DNA from: Neckera pumila
Taxonomy: Eukaryota > Streptophyta > Bryopsida > Hypnales > Neckeraceae
Assembly (NCBI GenBank): GCA_963969595.1
Contig: OZ018408.1
Span: forward strand, 21,821,823 to 21,885,822
DNA length: 64,000 bases
Reading direction: 5' to 3'
Position numbers and translations under genes: made by a program. The notes beneath the pieces were generated by a model, which was not told where the DNA came from, did no database searches, and saw only the letters and a program-made list of their open reading frames with translations. Shown piece by piece: positions 12,201 through 24,864 of the stretch (position 1 is the first letter of the stretch; every line of letters begins with the position of its first letter).

Positions 12201-15200
12201 GTAGCATTTTAAATTGGTCATAATACATTCTTTTCAAAATAATTAGTTGAAAAAAATGTTTGGCTTCTATGTTATAATATATGAAATTGAACACTTTTCA
12301 AAAAATAAATTCATCTAATCTTTGGATCTACTCATGGGCTTATGTATATATGCAATAATTATAATATTTCAAATAACTATTTAACTAATAATTAATAGTA
12401 ATTTGAAGAATCACCTGTTGAGATTCCAATTTGTTCATTTTGACTTTCTGAAGCTTCAAATTATTTTCTTGTGCACCTAAAGTTCAAAAATTATGTCAAT
12501 AAATTAGTATGACAATATTTTTTGTTTTTTTATTTTTATTAATAAAATATTATTTATGTATATATAGTTTATTATAGAAGAACCTCTAAGTTAAAAAGAT
12601 TAGCATACCATTGGAAGAGTTAGATAGATTTGATACAAACATTTTCAAAGTTGCCATATCTACTACTTGAATTGCATTATTTACACCTAGTGCAAACATG
12701 TGCTCTTGAGGTAAATAATCCTCAGTACTTATAACAAAAGAATTACTAACGCCTCCAAAATCTTTCAATCTATTGCGCATTGTAAATACTTTTCGAAGCT
12801 TACAAACAGGACCCAAGATTATTGTATCTATTGAACTGCGTGCCAAATTAAAATCAAAGTAATAGAATCAAAATCATTGCATTCAAAATATATTATAAAA
12901 ATATTAAAATCATTTATTATCCACTAATTGTCTTAATAACTATATATAGGAGTAAAGCAACCTATAATCATGTTTCAAAGTAATTGTGGCTCTCATGTAT
13001 AATTAATAAATATTCCAACCTTGAAATCTCATCTTCTTGAATGGCAAAATTTTAATGAACAATCCTTATCTTAAGTAGATTCTAAGAGTTTTTAATTCAC
13101 AATGAAATTTGTTTTATATTTTTGTATTGGTTGTTTCACATTTATATAAGGTAGTAGAATGGAACTTGTTGCAATGCAACAACACTAAAAAACTTTTATG
13201 AAGTTGCAAGATTTTGTTGGAAATATGTTTGAATGTCATTAGGATTCAGCAAGAACAAATGAATGAAAAATTGTAATGATCAACAAGAATGTGAGGATTT
13301 AATTGTGATATAATTTGCATCAAATATAAGAAATTAAATCTTTAAGAAAATTGTAGACAAATATAGGTATATTACTTCCAAACATGGTTTTTTATTTAAC
13401 CCCTATAGAACCAAGTCATTATTCAATGTAAGCAAGAAATTTCAGGTAGTTGCACATGAAGTTCAATTTTGGTTGGATATATTCACAAAATTTTAATATA
13501 AGTTGTGTATATGTATCCTTTGGTATAAATAATGATTTTTTTGATTAGGTGCTGGATCAAAAGTTGTGTTGCCTTGTACATTTTAGCTAGATTGGACAAG
13601 TGGGCAGCTTTAGATGACATGTGCAAAACTCCTCTTTTACTTATGAAATTTGGCAAATATGCAACTAACATAATATTGAATGCATTAGTCCAAAAATCCA
13701 TGCGTACGTCATAAAAGACATTCTAAGAGAAGTCTAAACATCCTCCCAAAAGTGAATGTGCCTTGGTCAACCCTAATTGTAACTTTAAAAATATCAGTTT
13801 TTAATATTTGATCTAATCTAAAAGAATGAAATTTGACTCTATACTCTATAAGTTTTGTTTCCACTTTATTTTAAAATTTGTCTTAGTCTAAAAAAATGAA
13901 ACTCTACAAGTTTTATTTCTACTCCATTTGAAAATTTGAAAAAGGTCAAAAAGTAAAAAAGAATTATTGCAATAGTAAGTTTTATGTATTACAATCCAAG
14001 TTACACAATATTATTTATATTTCACTTGTATTTTTTTCTTTCTAAACGATTTTTAAATTGAAATTAAAAAAGTATATTTTTAATTCTAACGTTCATTACT
14101 TCATTTATGGTAAAAATTTCAAGTTATTTTGGTATATATTCTAATTGATATAATTTTACAAAATTACATTATTTATTTTTTTCATTGAAAATTCTAGAAA
14201 AATCAACACCAATAGAGAATAAATTCTTTAACAAGCTAAATATATCAGATTTTATATATCATATATATAAAAGGAGGCATTTGAATTGGAGGTCACTAGC
14301 AAGGAAGTTGTGAATGTAAAACATAAAATAATGAATTGATAAATATTCACACCAATCTCTATTGCTACTCATTCTTCTTAAAAAAAATCAATTAGATTAT
14401 TTTTGTTATATTTATTAATCTCTTTTTACTACAAAAATTATATCAATGGCAGTTTTACTGAAAGACTATGCCTTTGAAATATATATACTTTCTTTAGTCT
14501 TACCGAAAGACCGTGCCTTTGAAACAATGAGTAAAAAGTTCTGCTACATAGATTGATAATGATAACCATATATTGCGAGCAATCTGAACAATAGAAATCA
14601 TTATTTAGTATGTTTCAATGTCTATTTATTGAATTCAAACATCATCAATTGATTCATACATAATGCCAATTACAAAACAACCAATAAAGATCTTCAAATG
14701 CATACATTAAATTTTCTTATAACATTCAATATAAATATATAAAAATATATAGAGTTTAAATGTAGTTTCTAAAAATCTTGCCGTAGTTATTGGTATTTGA
14801 CAATGTAGTGGTGTTGACTTTATATCACTAAATGATGTAGAAAAATACATTTTTCGTCCAATCTTTGATGTATCACTTGCCCTAAATTTATTTTAAAGTT
14901 TAACTAAAAAAACTTTTAATTTAAAATTTAGACAATATTCATTCAGTTATTAAGCTAAAACTACAATATATAAAACTTATGATTAATATTCCTTGAAACA
15001 TTTAAAATAAATCCATATATACATTGAATTGGTCGAAATTATTTAATAAGGCATTAAATATTCAAAATTTTCATACAATAATAATTTGTACTGCTTAAAT
15101 AAATTCAATTAGATAATGATTTTTTCTTTTTTTATTGGCATTCAAACTATGCAGTATTAAAGTATAATTTTTACTATTTATGCAAATATCAAATACTACA

Positions 15201-16677
15201 AATTTATAATCATAAAAAACAAAAGATTTCATATGGAATATTTCTTAGTATATATGATAAATTTTAATACTAATGATTAAACTTCTAAAAGCACTTGATG
15301 TTAAAATATTTATTTAAAAAAAAATTAATAACTTAAGAAAATAAAATGAATGTAAAATTAAAAAACAAACCTCAATTCAAATGCTAATGGTTGACCTTCT
15401 GGTGCAAAAATTTGGAAGACTATAAATGGTTGTAACAAGTTTAAACCTATTTATCCAAGAAATAATGTAAGGAAAACAAAGAGTCAAGTGTTGTATTGCA
15501 AATATGATAAATTTTTATTTATTTTTATCTTAAGCAAATATTCATATAGAAATATTCTAAAGGTTTAAACAAACCTGTTTTATTATGTTTGGGAAGTTGA
15601 ATCTTTGAAAATGGTTTACCATATAAGTTATATACATAAGTCTTTATAGATTTGTCGTACAACTATAAAACAATTTTGGAAAATAATTATTTTTATAAAA
15701 ATCTTAATCATTTATTAATTCATTTGGAAAAATTAAAATTAAAATAAAAAATAAAAAATCCAATAGTTTACAATGTAATAATAAATAAACAAAATGACTA
15801 CAAATTTCAATTAATACAAATTTTTCATCTATTTTAATGTATAATTCATAAAATATTTGAAAATTATTTAATTTTTGAAGGTGATTTTGTTACAAACTTT
15901 TTGAATACCCTTCCCGCAAACTTTACAATCTCCTGTTGGATTGCTTCCCTGTGACAAATAATAGGATTTAAACATAAACTTAACACAAAGTACTTTTAAA
16001 AATCAAAATTTATGCCAAATAATATTTTACAAAATGAAATATTTTTTAATTATAAAATGAAATATGATATTTGTCATAATCAAAAATTTTAAATGTCATG
16101 TCAATTTCCATGAAGCTAATATAATGACATGAAAATATTTTTGAATTCAATAAAATAAACATTATATAATATTAGGATACAAATGTTATATAATGCATTC
16201 ATGCTTATTCTTTATGAATTTTTTTATATAAATAGAATTTTCATGATATTTATTGTCATGATAATGTTGTAAATCTAGGTGAATAACAATACAATTGATT
16301 GAATTACATTTGTTTAGCTATGCTAAAATCAATCAAGTCCATGAAATGTAGATTATATTAACTTTTGACAAATAAAAAATAATATGATAACTCTAAGCAA
16401 TTCAATTAAGTATAAATGGTTGAATTTGAGACATTCATTCTAATTGCAATATTATATTACAAGATATAAGAGTCGTTGTCATTTATATCAAGACAAATTA
16501 GTTAAGGCAAAAAATAAAGTATTTAATAAAATTTAGAAGATGATTTTGCTATGGATTGTACATAAGTGTTTATATTTTTTAAATCAAAGGTTGAAATTGG
16601 AATTGTACTTGGGCACTAAAGACGTTGAACGAGATACCACCTTGGTATTGAGCAATTCGATTTACTCGTTGAGCCAT
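9258..16677 (-). CDS. CFAP20DC: CFAP20DC homologue (CFAP20/DUF667-domain flagellar protein), about 13 exons
   Basis: Model exons (minus strand, 5' to 3'): 16677-16609, 15948-15898, 15662-15575, 15446-15371, 14881-14782, 13722-13619, 12835-12609, 12476-12415, 11990-10646, 10374-10313, 10178-10094, 9814-9650, 9373-9258. Joined, they give 2550 bp, 849 aa, in phase throughout. The N-terminal DUF667 part shows YQGGISFNVFSAQ, KIQLPKHNK, FAPEGQPLAFELR, STPLHCQIPI and CKLRKVFTMR in the family order. HVAFGSR follows, and the end reads LLYDPTLDCYYDPKTNRYYELK, the conserved CFAP20DC tail. The start ATG has an in-frame stop just upstream. The long exon encodes a low-complexity, Asn/Asp-rich middle. Weak points: exon 5 needs a GC donor, exon 6 (W-T-N...I motif) rests on modest similarity, and the junction from exon 11 to 12 has alternatives (10044 or 9822). 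Expected role: axonemal protein of motile cilia, here presumably sperm. Confidence 0.82.
14430..14528. repeat. Short tandem repeat in a CFAP20DC intron
   Basis: The block (T)AC(T/C)GAAAGAC(T/C)(A/G)TGCCTTTGAAA occurs twice, at about 14457 and 14502, just after TACTACAAAAAT. This looks like a CACTA-type end with subterminal repeats, but no partner end was found. Confidence 0.4.
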
Positions 16678-16699
16678 CTTTGAAATTCAAAAATTGAGA

Positions 16700-17975
16700 A
16701 AATTTATAATCGTATAATTAGGAGGTTTTAAAATTGAATGAAAAAAATTCTATAACACAAAAGAAGACTCCAATTTTGAAAAATATTTAGTTTTATTTTG
16801 AGGGATTGTTTTGGTAATTTTCAACATTCCCATAATCTCAAGATGTTATTTCCATATTCAATAAGTTTCCATTTGTAGCAAATTTTTTTCCCTATCATCA
16901 ATCCTTCTTAACTATATGAAGTATATTAAATTTTTTTGTTTAAAGTCAAAGATCAATAGAGTCTCTTCTTAACATATTTTGGTTATTAATTCCAAAGTTA
17001 ACCAGGTAAGGTATTATGTAGTATTACGATTATAGCAAGATAAAGTTTTATTCCCAAACAAGATTTTGCTTTCATTTTTTTATCACTTTTTAGTTACTTA
17101 TAGAAATTTACATCAATATTAATATATCAAAGAATTTTATACAATTTCTTCACCAGATTTTTTTCACATAGTTTAGAATGTTTTCAGGCACTATTTATAA
17201 TGGTAAGAGTTTTTTTAATTCAAAAACTTCCATATCTACAAAATGTTTAAGTATCTTTCAATTATGAAAATATAGAAATAAAATGCATGGCTTTGTCAAC
17301 ATTTAATAAAATTAGAGAATCTTGATATAAATTTTTTTGTTTGTATTGTTATTAAACAATTAACTAGTACAAGATTTAGTTTAAAGCATTTGGTTAATTG
17401 ATTTTGCATAGAACTAACACTAGATTTTATTTACAATGAACTATTTTTCATTGATCCTTTAGGATTTTTAGAACTTCAAATCATTACCCATAAAATTTTA
17501 AACTACTATTTTGTAATAATTTCTTGAAAGATCAATAGATATCATGTCAATTACTAAAAGAGTTTGAAAATCTGAAAATAAGTTCTTTTTTATATTTTAT
17601 GTCTTTTAGGATCAAACTTTGTAAAGAACCAACTCTTGTTCACTACCTCATTGCACTTCAAATTTTTTAAGAAGTCAAAGCAAACTATTGGATGTAGCAT
17701 GTGGATCAATGAAGAAGTGGATGAACAATTATCAAAGTATTCAGTGTTGACAATGTCAACGCTTTATTGCTATTAAATATTGGTTTGTTATCATTACATC
17801 CCAAGTCCTAATTCTACAAGTCCCAATTTGAGGCCAAATTCAAACTTTGTTGGATTGTACAAAGGCAATAAAAAATATGATATGTTGGATTTGCAACTCT
17901 ATAATCATATAAAGACCAAAGATCCACCTCTAAGTCTCATACATTATACTTGCTTTGTCCCACAATGTTAGCTTT
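16700..17975. other. AT-rich upstream region of the CFAP20DC homologue
   Basis: No gene or structured repeat is seen. The promoter of the minus-strand gene should lie at the left edge of this block, but no distinct TATA box can be singled out in such AT-rich DNA. Confidence 0.5.
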
Positions 17976-18510
17976 GATTTTTGGTTCCAAAATGATCTTC
18001 TTGTTGCACTTTATAATGTTGCAAATTGGTCAGATTTGGCTTTTGATTGCTATCTGGGACCAACAAAACAACTCCGAGTAGTAAATTCCCCTCCACCCAT
18101 GCAATTATTAATGAAAGACAAATGAAATGATTTTAAGGGGTCAATCAACACTATTTGTTGTTGTTTCTTACATCTCTTGAGTGTTTGTCAATTGAAGGAG
18201 ATTAAGCTTTGAGAAGAGGAACAGATTGAGGTCCATACATTGTCTTGGGCCCATACTATTTGCCTAAAAAATGACAACCTCTAACTCAATAATTAAGTGT
18301 CCATCAATGCTCTTTGTACATGCCTCCAAAATTCTATTTTTCAATATTCCAAAATTGCACTTTGAAATGGGCTCCAAAACTCAAAGTTTTTAGGACACTA
18401 GGACTGCATCAAATTCTATTTGTAGCGCTAAACGGGTTTTAAAAATGTTATTTTTAGCTTGAATCCGGAACATTTTGTCCAACAAAAAGAACATTTTAGA
18501 ACCGAGGGAA
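17976..18510. mobile_element. Diverged Stowaway-like element, second copy
   Basis: It shares with the element at 8344-8904 the left AAAATGATCTTC segment, an internal CCAAATTCT/CAAATTCTA stretch, an AAAATGTTATTTT segment, and the right end TTTGTCCAACAAAAAGA followed by a decayed GGGA terminus and TA. The terminal CTCCCTCC is mutated at both ends, so the copy looks old. Confidence 0.7.
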
Positions 18511-21030
18511 TAGTATACCGTGGTGAAGATTGATCAAATATTGGTCAAAAAGCCAAAATCCCGTTTTAGGGGCAGTTTAGGAATTGAATCTACAATGGAT
18601 ATATTATAAATTAGCCTATGAAGATATCTTGATTTGGTTTTACTTTTTCTATAATAGGTAAAAAATTATAGTTGGACCTTTGAGCAAGAGTTAGGTTTCT
18701 GCCAAATAGAATCCCAACTTTTGCTCCAAGTTTCAGTTCTTGTGTGCCAATACTTTTAAAAAAGTGTTGTCATTTAGGCATTTCTAGGTAAGCTGGGATT
18801 GGAAACTGGAAGCATAGTGTGAAACTACAAACCTACATTTTTTAGGCCTTGACCCATTAAATTTGAGAATGCAATACAATATTGGATTAACCTTTGAACA
18901 TAATGGAAATTGTAAGGTTGAAATTTATAGAGAGAACAATTCAATCAATTGTGCATGTAATTTATTGTCATTTCAAATAAATAAATAGTTCAATTAAAAT
19001 GAAGTGCAATCTAGAGTAAGAGTTGAAGGAGTGATAGCCAAATCAATCATAAAATTTTATGACTAATACAATAATATTTTTCTATGATATTTCTATTTTT
19101 TGTACAACTCATTATTGTGCAAGCCTAAATTAAAAATTCAACAAACAAGCCAATGGAGAAGATACACTAGCATCAAGCATTCAACAAATATGGAGAGACA
19201 ATATTCACTCATAGAGTGTTTGACACAAATTGCAAATGGTTATTTTTATCATTTTTTTCTTTTGTATTGATCAATTTTTATTGACAAACAACTTTAAGAA
19301 AAATGATCTTTTTATAGAAGGTTTCATGGAACGGGGAACCATTGGAAAACTTGATTTTTAAAAAGCCATTTCATTTAAGAATTAAAAATGTTATGGAAAT
19401 TAGGACAAGTCTATCCTCTAACAAGGATAAATAGTTATGTCCTCATTGTATATACTATCTTACAGATTTTGTCCTAAAATAATGAATAAACAAACTTTGA
19501 ATGTATACTGATTCTAAGAAGAATCATGTTTATTTCTCTCCCTCCATAATTAGGTATAAGCACTTCAAAACACCATTTTTTCTACCCCTACTAGATGGTT
19601 GGTCCAAATGATGTTTTTTTGGTAGGAATTTTAGCCTCCTCCAAAGATATACCCACCCATCAATTCATAATTTTTTTGACTCACTCAATACTTATTAAAA
19701 TTTCAAAGTCAACTTTTTTATGCCATTAGACTCCTAAAATGACCATCTTTGAATTAGTAAATGCATCAAATCCCATTGGATTTCTCAAAAAACTCAACTA
19801 TCATTGATTGCTCTTGAGAATTTGTGGTAGATTTGAGTGAATGAATGTGGCTCCAAATTTATATAGGTGGCGCAAAAGGTTATTTGTGCTCTTAGGTGAG
19901 GATACCTTAAAGCATCTTCAATCCGCAAACAATATATGGCCACTTCAAAAGAAAGTAACTGCCTCCTTTTAGGCCTTCTTTTTAAAGTGTGTATCGAAAG
20001 GTGGAGCCTCCCAATGTGTATATAGTTTGGAAAATTTGTAGAACCTTGTTGGATCACAACTAAGGCTTCCACAAGAGTGGGCAACTTTGTTGACTCATCA
20101 TGAAAACAACTATTTTTAGTTGACCATGTGAACTCTCCTTTTGCTCCCTCATTTGCCAATTGGCTACAACAAAAAGATGCTGGCTATTTTTTGTATATAT
20201 ATAGGAAATTTTCATTTTTGGGGGTCAACGTAGCTAGATTATTGATGTATTTTAAGACCAATAGCCAAACTTTACCTAGGTATCATCTAATTTTGATATA
20301 GATATCACCACGTACCATCCAAGTGTTTTATGAGTATTGAAGAAACAATTGGCTCCTTCTCTAAAATGAAAAAAATCCAATGGTGGGTAGGTGCCGTTAC
20401 CATTGGTCAAGTTCTTTTGAACCCACATAGGACTTCTGCCATTGTTGTGCCTCCATAAAGGGCAGATTGAGGGCCGCTTTAGACTACAATGGAGCAATGC
20501 ACTAGTCAATCAAGAAGTTTTGGCCAAGACATGGTTATTTGAAGCAATCGGTAGAATGTTGGAGAAGATGGAAAGACAATAAAGTAAGGCCTTAAGAAAT
20601 CTTGACTGGTTGTAGTGTAAACACCAATTGAAGAAGTCTTCCGGACAACTTCACAAATTGAAGTTCATTGGCTAATAATCCCCACCAACATATTTTGTAC
20701 GTTTTTGATCTACAATGAACTTTGAGAAGGTATAACTCTTGCATCCAGTCTTCAAATTCAATAAAACTTGTTTGAAAAAATGTGCCTATTTGTTAAGTTT
20801 ATGTAGAAATAATTTCACATCAGTCCATTTGAAAAAATCATTAAAGTACATGGGGTTCAATTTTAGTCTACCAAAGCATTTTAACCATCTACCATCAAAA
20901 ATAAATTTTGATGGTAAGATGAAGGGATTGTATCATTGGCATTGTAGGAATAGAAGGTATTGACGTCATTTTTATATTGTAATCCATTGTCTATCATGAG
21001 TCCTCAAAGAGTAGGGAATAATTTGAAGAT
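18511..21030. other. Intergenic DNA, no gene supported
   Basis: Minus-strand open frames at 19794-20159 (121 aa) and 20276-20509 (77 aa) are longer than chance neighbours but show no recognisable domain and no supporting splice structure. They could be decayed repeats. Confidence 0.45.
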
Positions 21031-21462
21031 GAGAGCTTGACCGCTCATTGTCAAAACTAAAAATTATGTTTGGAGTAGAATTTTAGACCTCATTTAGACA
21101 TAGTAGAATAATTATTCTCAAAAAACTTTGAACTCAAAAAAGTTGATAAATCAAGTTCAATTTTGTTACCAAAATTCCTTTTGAGATTTCAAACCTCCAA
21201 TTAAAATTTATGGACAAATTTCAAAGATGATGTTTGAAATGTAAGAAAATATGACATTTTTTTAATTAAAATTTGTTCATAACTTTTGATTGGAGTCTTG
21301 AAATCTCAAATGGATTTTGGGTAATGAAGTTTAACTTGATTTTCCATCTTCTTTTAGTTCAAATTAAAAAAAAAAAAAGTTACTGAACTATGCCTAAATG
21401 AAGTCTGAATTCTACTTCAAATACAATTCCTGCTTTTGACTTAATTATGAGCGGTTGAGCTC
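21031..21462. mobile_element. Palindromic foldback element, copy 1
   Basis: The two halves are imperfect inverted copies of each other: GAGCTTGACCGCTCAT at the left faces CGGTTGAGCTC at the right. Further in, TTTTAGACCTCATTTAGACA faces TAAATGAAGTCTGAATT. The same palindrome recurs at 26856-27227. No coding sequence is present. Confidence 0.7.
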
Positions 21463-21613
21463 CTACTCACATGGGTGGTTTTACCTCCTACTATCCACAT
21501 ATATATGAATAGACTATCTTTACTATGAGATATACAAAATGTATTGACTTTTGTATGAATGTAAGAATCTAGATCAATTCAGTATGATGAATTAAAATTT
21601 TTATCTTCATTTA

Positions 21614-22525
21614 CATTAGAGAAAAAATCAGCCCTCCGGAGGGCTCCTCCATACCCCTTTAGTACTTTGAAATTTAGTTTTAGGGGCTGAAAAGTCAGTT
21701 TTCCTCTATTTTCACGCAGCTGAAACTTGGAGAGGGCACTTGGTTCTACTACTACAAACCACGTGTGAACAAGTGGTTTCTAATAAACTATAATTTCAAC
21801 CTAAAATTTTGAGCATTGTTTGGTAATGACTATAGGTTTCTATTGCCAAAATTTCCAATTCAAATGAAATATGGAATGATTTCTAGAAGAGGTTGAAAAT
21901 GAATCTAAAATGGCATATTTTTCAACTCAAATATTTATAGAGAACACATTTAGATGACCGTTGCATCAATATTCAACTCAAAATGAGCTTTCAACAGAGA
22001 GTTAATTTTAGGAATTTTTTTTTCATTTTTTAGATAATTTTTTAGGATATAATATAGGGGTGTGAAAGTTATTTTTCAGTTTTGTAGTGTATCTAATTAC
22101 TTCAAAAATTTGCAATTAATTATCCTTAGCAAATAAAAATATCAATAATTCAAAATATAAACTTTCAAATTAGGAAGATATATTCATATTTTTTTTGTTT
22201 TCATTTATTTAAATAGGATATAATATAGGGGGTACAAAATTTTGGTCGCACATAGTCTGGATTAGATACACTAAGTGCACCCTTGTGAGCTGAAACTGCT
22301 GTAATAGTAGCATAGGAACCTAAATTTTCAAATAATTTTTTTTATTATTTTTATTTTTTATAATCTTAAAAAAAAAAAAATATGCGAAATTTGACTGCTC
22401 TGGCGAGCACTTATACACTCTAAGTGCTCACCAAGGGCACTTTTCCAAGTTGATAGGCCATGCTTGAAATAGCATGGCATGTCAATTTTGAACGGCTCTC
22501 CCAAGGGTTGATTTTTTCTCTAATG
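21614..22525. mobile_element. CATTA-ended element (912 bp)
   Basis: The left end CATTAGAGAAAAAATCAGCC is matched by the inverted right end CATTAGAGAAAAAATCAACC. The inside is AT-rich with GC-richer blocks near both ends and contains no coding sequence. No certain target duplication is seen. Confidence 0.65.
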
Positions 22526-22650
22526 ATATATACAACAATATCACATAACCGTGATAATTGAGCATGGCAAAGAGTGATACATGAAAGAGAGTCAATGCAA
22601 TCTAATTTGTCATAGGAAATATTAATCTGGGATATTATTTTGATGAAGTT

Positions 22651-22724
22651 GGAGTTCTCCGGAGGCCAAGTTTCTTGTCCGGGGGGTTCAAATCGGCCAA
22701 GAAACTTGATCTTCAGAGAACTCC
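22651..22724. repeat. Hairpin, about 30-bp arms
   Basis: GGAGTTCTCCGGAGGCCAAG with its extension TTTCTTGTCC (22651-22680) pairs imperfectly with 22695-22724, leaving a loop of about 14 bases. It may be the core of a small MITE or a small-RNA hairpin. Confidence 0.65.
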
Positions 22725-23015
22725 CCTTACAAAAAGTGTTGCCATATAGGCAGCCAAATCATTCTTTCATCTATGCTTGAAGTTCTCCACCGGACAAATC
22801 TGGGGCGTGGTCTAAACCCAATCCAGTGAAGAACCAAATTTGCTCCAAGCATATTGCTCCATTTCCCTACAATTCTCGATGGGTGCACTTCTCCACCATA
22901 GTCTAAAGCAGCCCTAAGGATGTTAGTTTACTTTAGAAAGAACAAAATTGAATTTCAATTGTGTTTTTCCTCTGCCCATTTTTTTTTGAAAAGTTGCATT
23001 TTTGAGGAACAGAAA

Positions 23016-23274
23016 GTTTGAAACGGTCGAGTCTAAAGTAGTGCAACACCGTTTTACACTTTAAGAAAATGCAAGAATGATTTATTTGCAACGTATGATA
23101 AAATTTGCAAATTCTAAGTTCATGTTTGCAATCAGAGGCCCCAAATTAGCTAGGAAAGGTGTTAACAATTGAACAAAGACGGCACAAAATAGAGGGTCTA
23201 TTTTTTTACATTCACCCTGGGCTTTACCTCCGCAAGAGGCTCGTTGCATTACTTTAGACTCGACCGTCTGAAAC
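23016..23274. mobile_element. MITE-like element with 32-bp inverted ends
   Basis: The left arm (23016-23047) begins GTTTGAAACGGTCGAGTC; the right arm (23243-23274), on the minus strand, begins GTTTCAGACGGTCGAGTC. The interior shares a segment around TTTGCAATCAGAGGCC with 47220-47280 on the same strand. No target duplication is evident. Confidence 0.65.
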
Positions 23275-23579
23275 CTTCGAACTTGAACTTGGTGGTTTGC
23301 AAACATATCCTGTAGCCCGAGAAACAAGTGGATTACAAGTGGATTACAACTTTAATAGACCGCTACAGAATTTGTCGGCACTCCCATTATAGGATTCCAG
23401 TTCACGACACTCGACAGTGACGAAGGCCGGCACGAAGCCAAACTGCCCAAGCCCAAGCCAAACAAACCACTTCCGTCCAGAGATTTTTATACTCCATAGA
23501 TTGTTTGGAGAAGAGGACAGCTATTTCTTCAGTACTCACTAGTGTAGCCCTGTGCCGTTGCCACAGCCAAAATCATAGT

Positions 23580-23870
23580 AATTTTTTTTTTCTAGTTTTC
23601 TAATTTTTAATAAAAACTTTGAAATTCAATATCTTTCACGCCGTCATTCCAAATGCCACGAAACAAAGCCCATCCACCCCTCCTTGCCAAGGGCTTTGCA
23701 ACGGTACCAAGCACACAATCAAAATCAAAGAAAAAAATATTTTTCTAATTTTTTTGATCCATAAATACTTTGAAATTCCATAACTTCCGCACCCTAGGTC
23801 CAAATGCCACAAAACAAAGCCCGTGCACCCCTCCTCGCAGAGGGCTTTCCGACGATATCCAAGTATGCGG
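23580..23870. repeat. Two degenerate tandem units of about 145 bp
   Basis: Both units carry, in order, a TTTTTCTAATTTTT tract, ACTTTGAAATTC, TCCAAATGCCAC, AAACAAAGCCC and CACCCCTCCT, then AGGGCTTT. The units start near 23580 and 23729. Function unknown. Confidence 0.75.
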
Positions 23871-24230
23871 CCTGGGGACGCACGGTCCATGAGATCTCAA
23901 CATAACAAAACAAAACAAAACAAAACAAACAAAAAGCCAAACCTACAGTAGGTAAAAATTTGGCAATTGGTTTTAGAATACAGCAGAAATCTGGCTATTT
24001 GGATAAACAGGTTTAATTTCCTTTACAAAAATAGCCATTGTGATTTAGTTTCTCTGCAGCAAAGTGGCCTAAACTCGAGCAAGAAAGAACGCCGAGTTGT
24101 TCCGTCGATTCCTCGGTGCGCATGCCCTGTAGTCGCTCTCGGCTGTTTCGAGCTTGGACGTGCAAGCTGCGATTAAGATCACGATCTGACTCCCTCGTTG
24201 ACTTCCCATCCCTTGCGGAGTCGCGGGAAC

Positions 24231-24238
24231 TATAAATA
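24231..24238 (+). promoter_or_regulatory. TATA box of the secreted-protein gene
   Basis: TATAAATA in a GC-richer context, 137 bp upstream of the ATG at 24375. This leaves room for a 5'-UTR of roughly 100 bases. Confidence 0.7.
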
Positions 24239-24374
24239 AGACCTTCATTAAATCTCCAACAAAAAAGAGTGTATGGCCATCGACAATCACGTGAATCCAC
24301 TCGCCTGTATATATCCGTCTGTGATCGAATCACACACCGAATCACACACTTGTTAATGCGTTTGCTAACTAGCT

Positions 24375-24851
24375 ATGGCGTTTGCAATGCAGTCTACGTT
24401 GCTCCTTGCGATCTTGGTGTTGGCGATGGTGGCAAACCTGGTGTCCGCAGATTCAGGACCCTCCTGCATCTCGAGCTTCGCCGTGTCCGGTCGGAAGTTC
24501 AAGCTCCAGAACCGTCCCCTTCAAGCGGGCGAAGGCGTCGTGTGTCCCGAGGGCCTTCCCAGCAGCACGGTGACGTTCTGCAAGGGCGCGGGCAAGCAGG
24601 TGAAGATCGTGGGCAACTTCGCCGCGGCGGATCTTGGGGTGTGCAAAGCTTCTGAGAACCCGTACACGCTATCCGCCACCACGGTGGTCACGTATGAGCA
24701 GTACGGGGACACCGTGGTGCTTCGTATTGTGGACAGAGTGCCGGCAGCGTTCCGCGTCATGGTGCTGGATGGGAAGAAGATAGGCTTGGAGCTCAGTGGA
24801 CAGCGATATGGCGTGTCTACTTTCATCGACGCCGGTCCCGCGTATTGCTAG
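24375..24851 (+). CDS. Small secreted protein of unknown function, 158 aa
   Basis: An intronless gene, GC-rich especially at third positions, in sharp contrast to the AT-rich surroundings. Residues 1-25 form a classical signal peptide: a leucine/alanine/valine core, then LVSA before DSG. The mature part of about 133 aa has five cysteines (31, 57, 69, 90, 158), an odd number, with the last at the very C-terminus. Its middle is rich in Val/Thr/Gly, suggesting a beta-strand fold, with motifs YEQYGDTVVLRIVDRVP and LDGKKIGLELSGQRYG. I do not recognise the family. A TATA box lies upstream and a tandemly duplicated flank follows. An apoplastic or cell-wall protein is possible, but that is inference from the signal peptide only. 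Overlapping frames in other registers are GC-rich shadows. Confidence 0.85.
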   Translation: MAFAMQSTLLLAILVLAMVANLVSADSGPSCISSFAVSGRKFKLQNRPLQAGEGVVCPEGLPSSTVTFCKGAGKQVKIVGNFAAADLGVCKASENPYTLSATTVVTYEQYGDTVVLRIVDRVPAAFRVMVLDGKKIGLELSGQRYGVSTFIDAGPAYC

Positions 24852-24864
24852 CTGATCGTTCGAT

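Noticed and set aside
13532..13714. 60-aa plus-strand frame
   Set aside because: No family recognised; the opposite strand fits the CFAP20DC gene in phase, so the plus frame is taken as a shadow.
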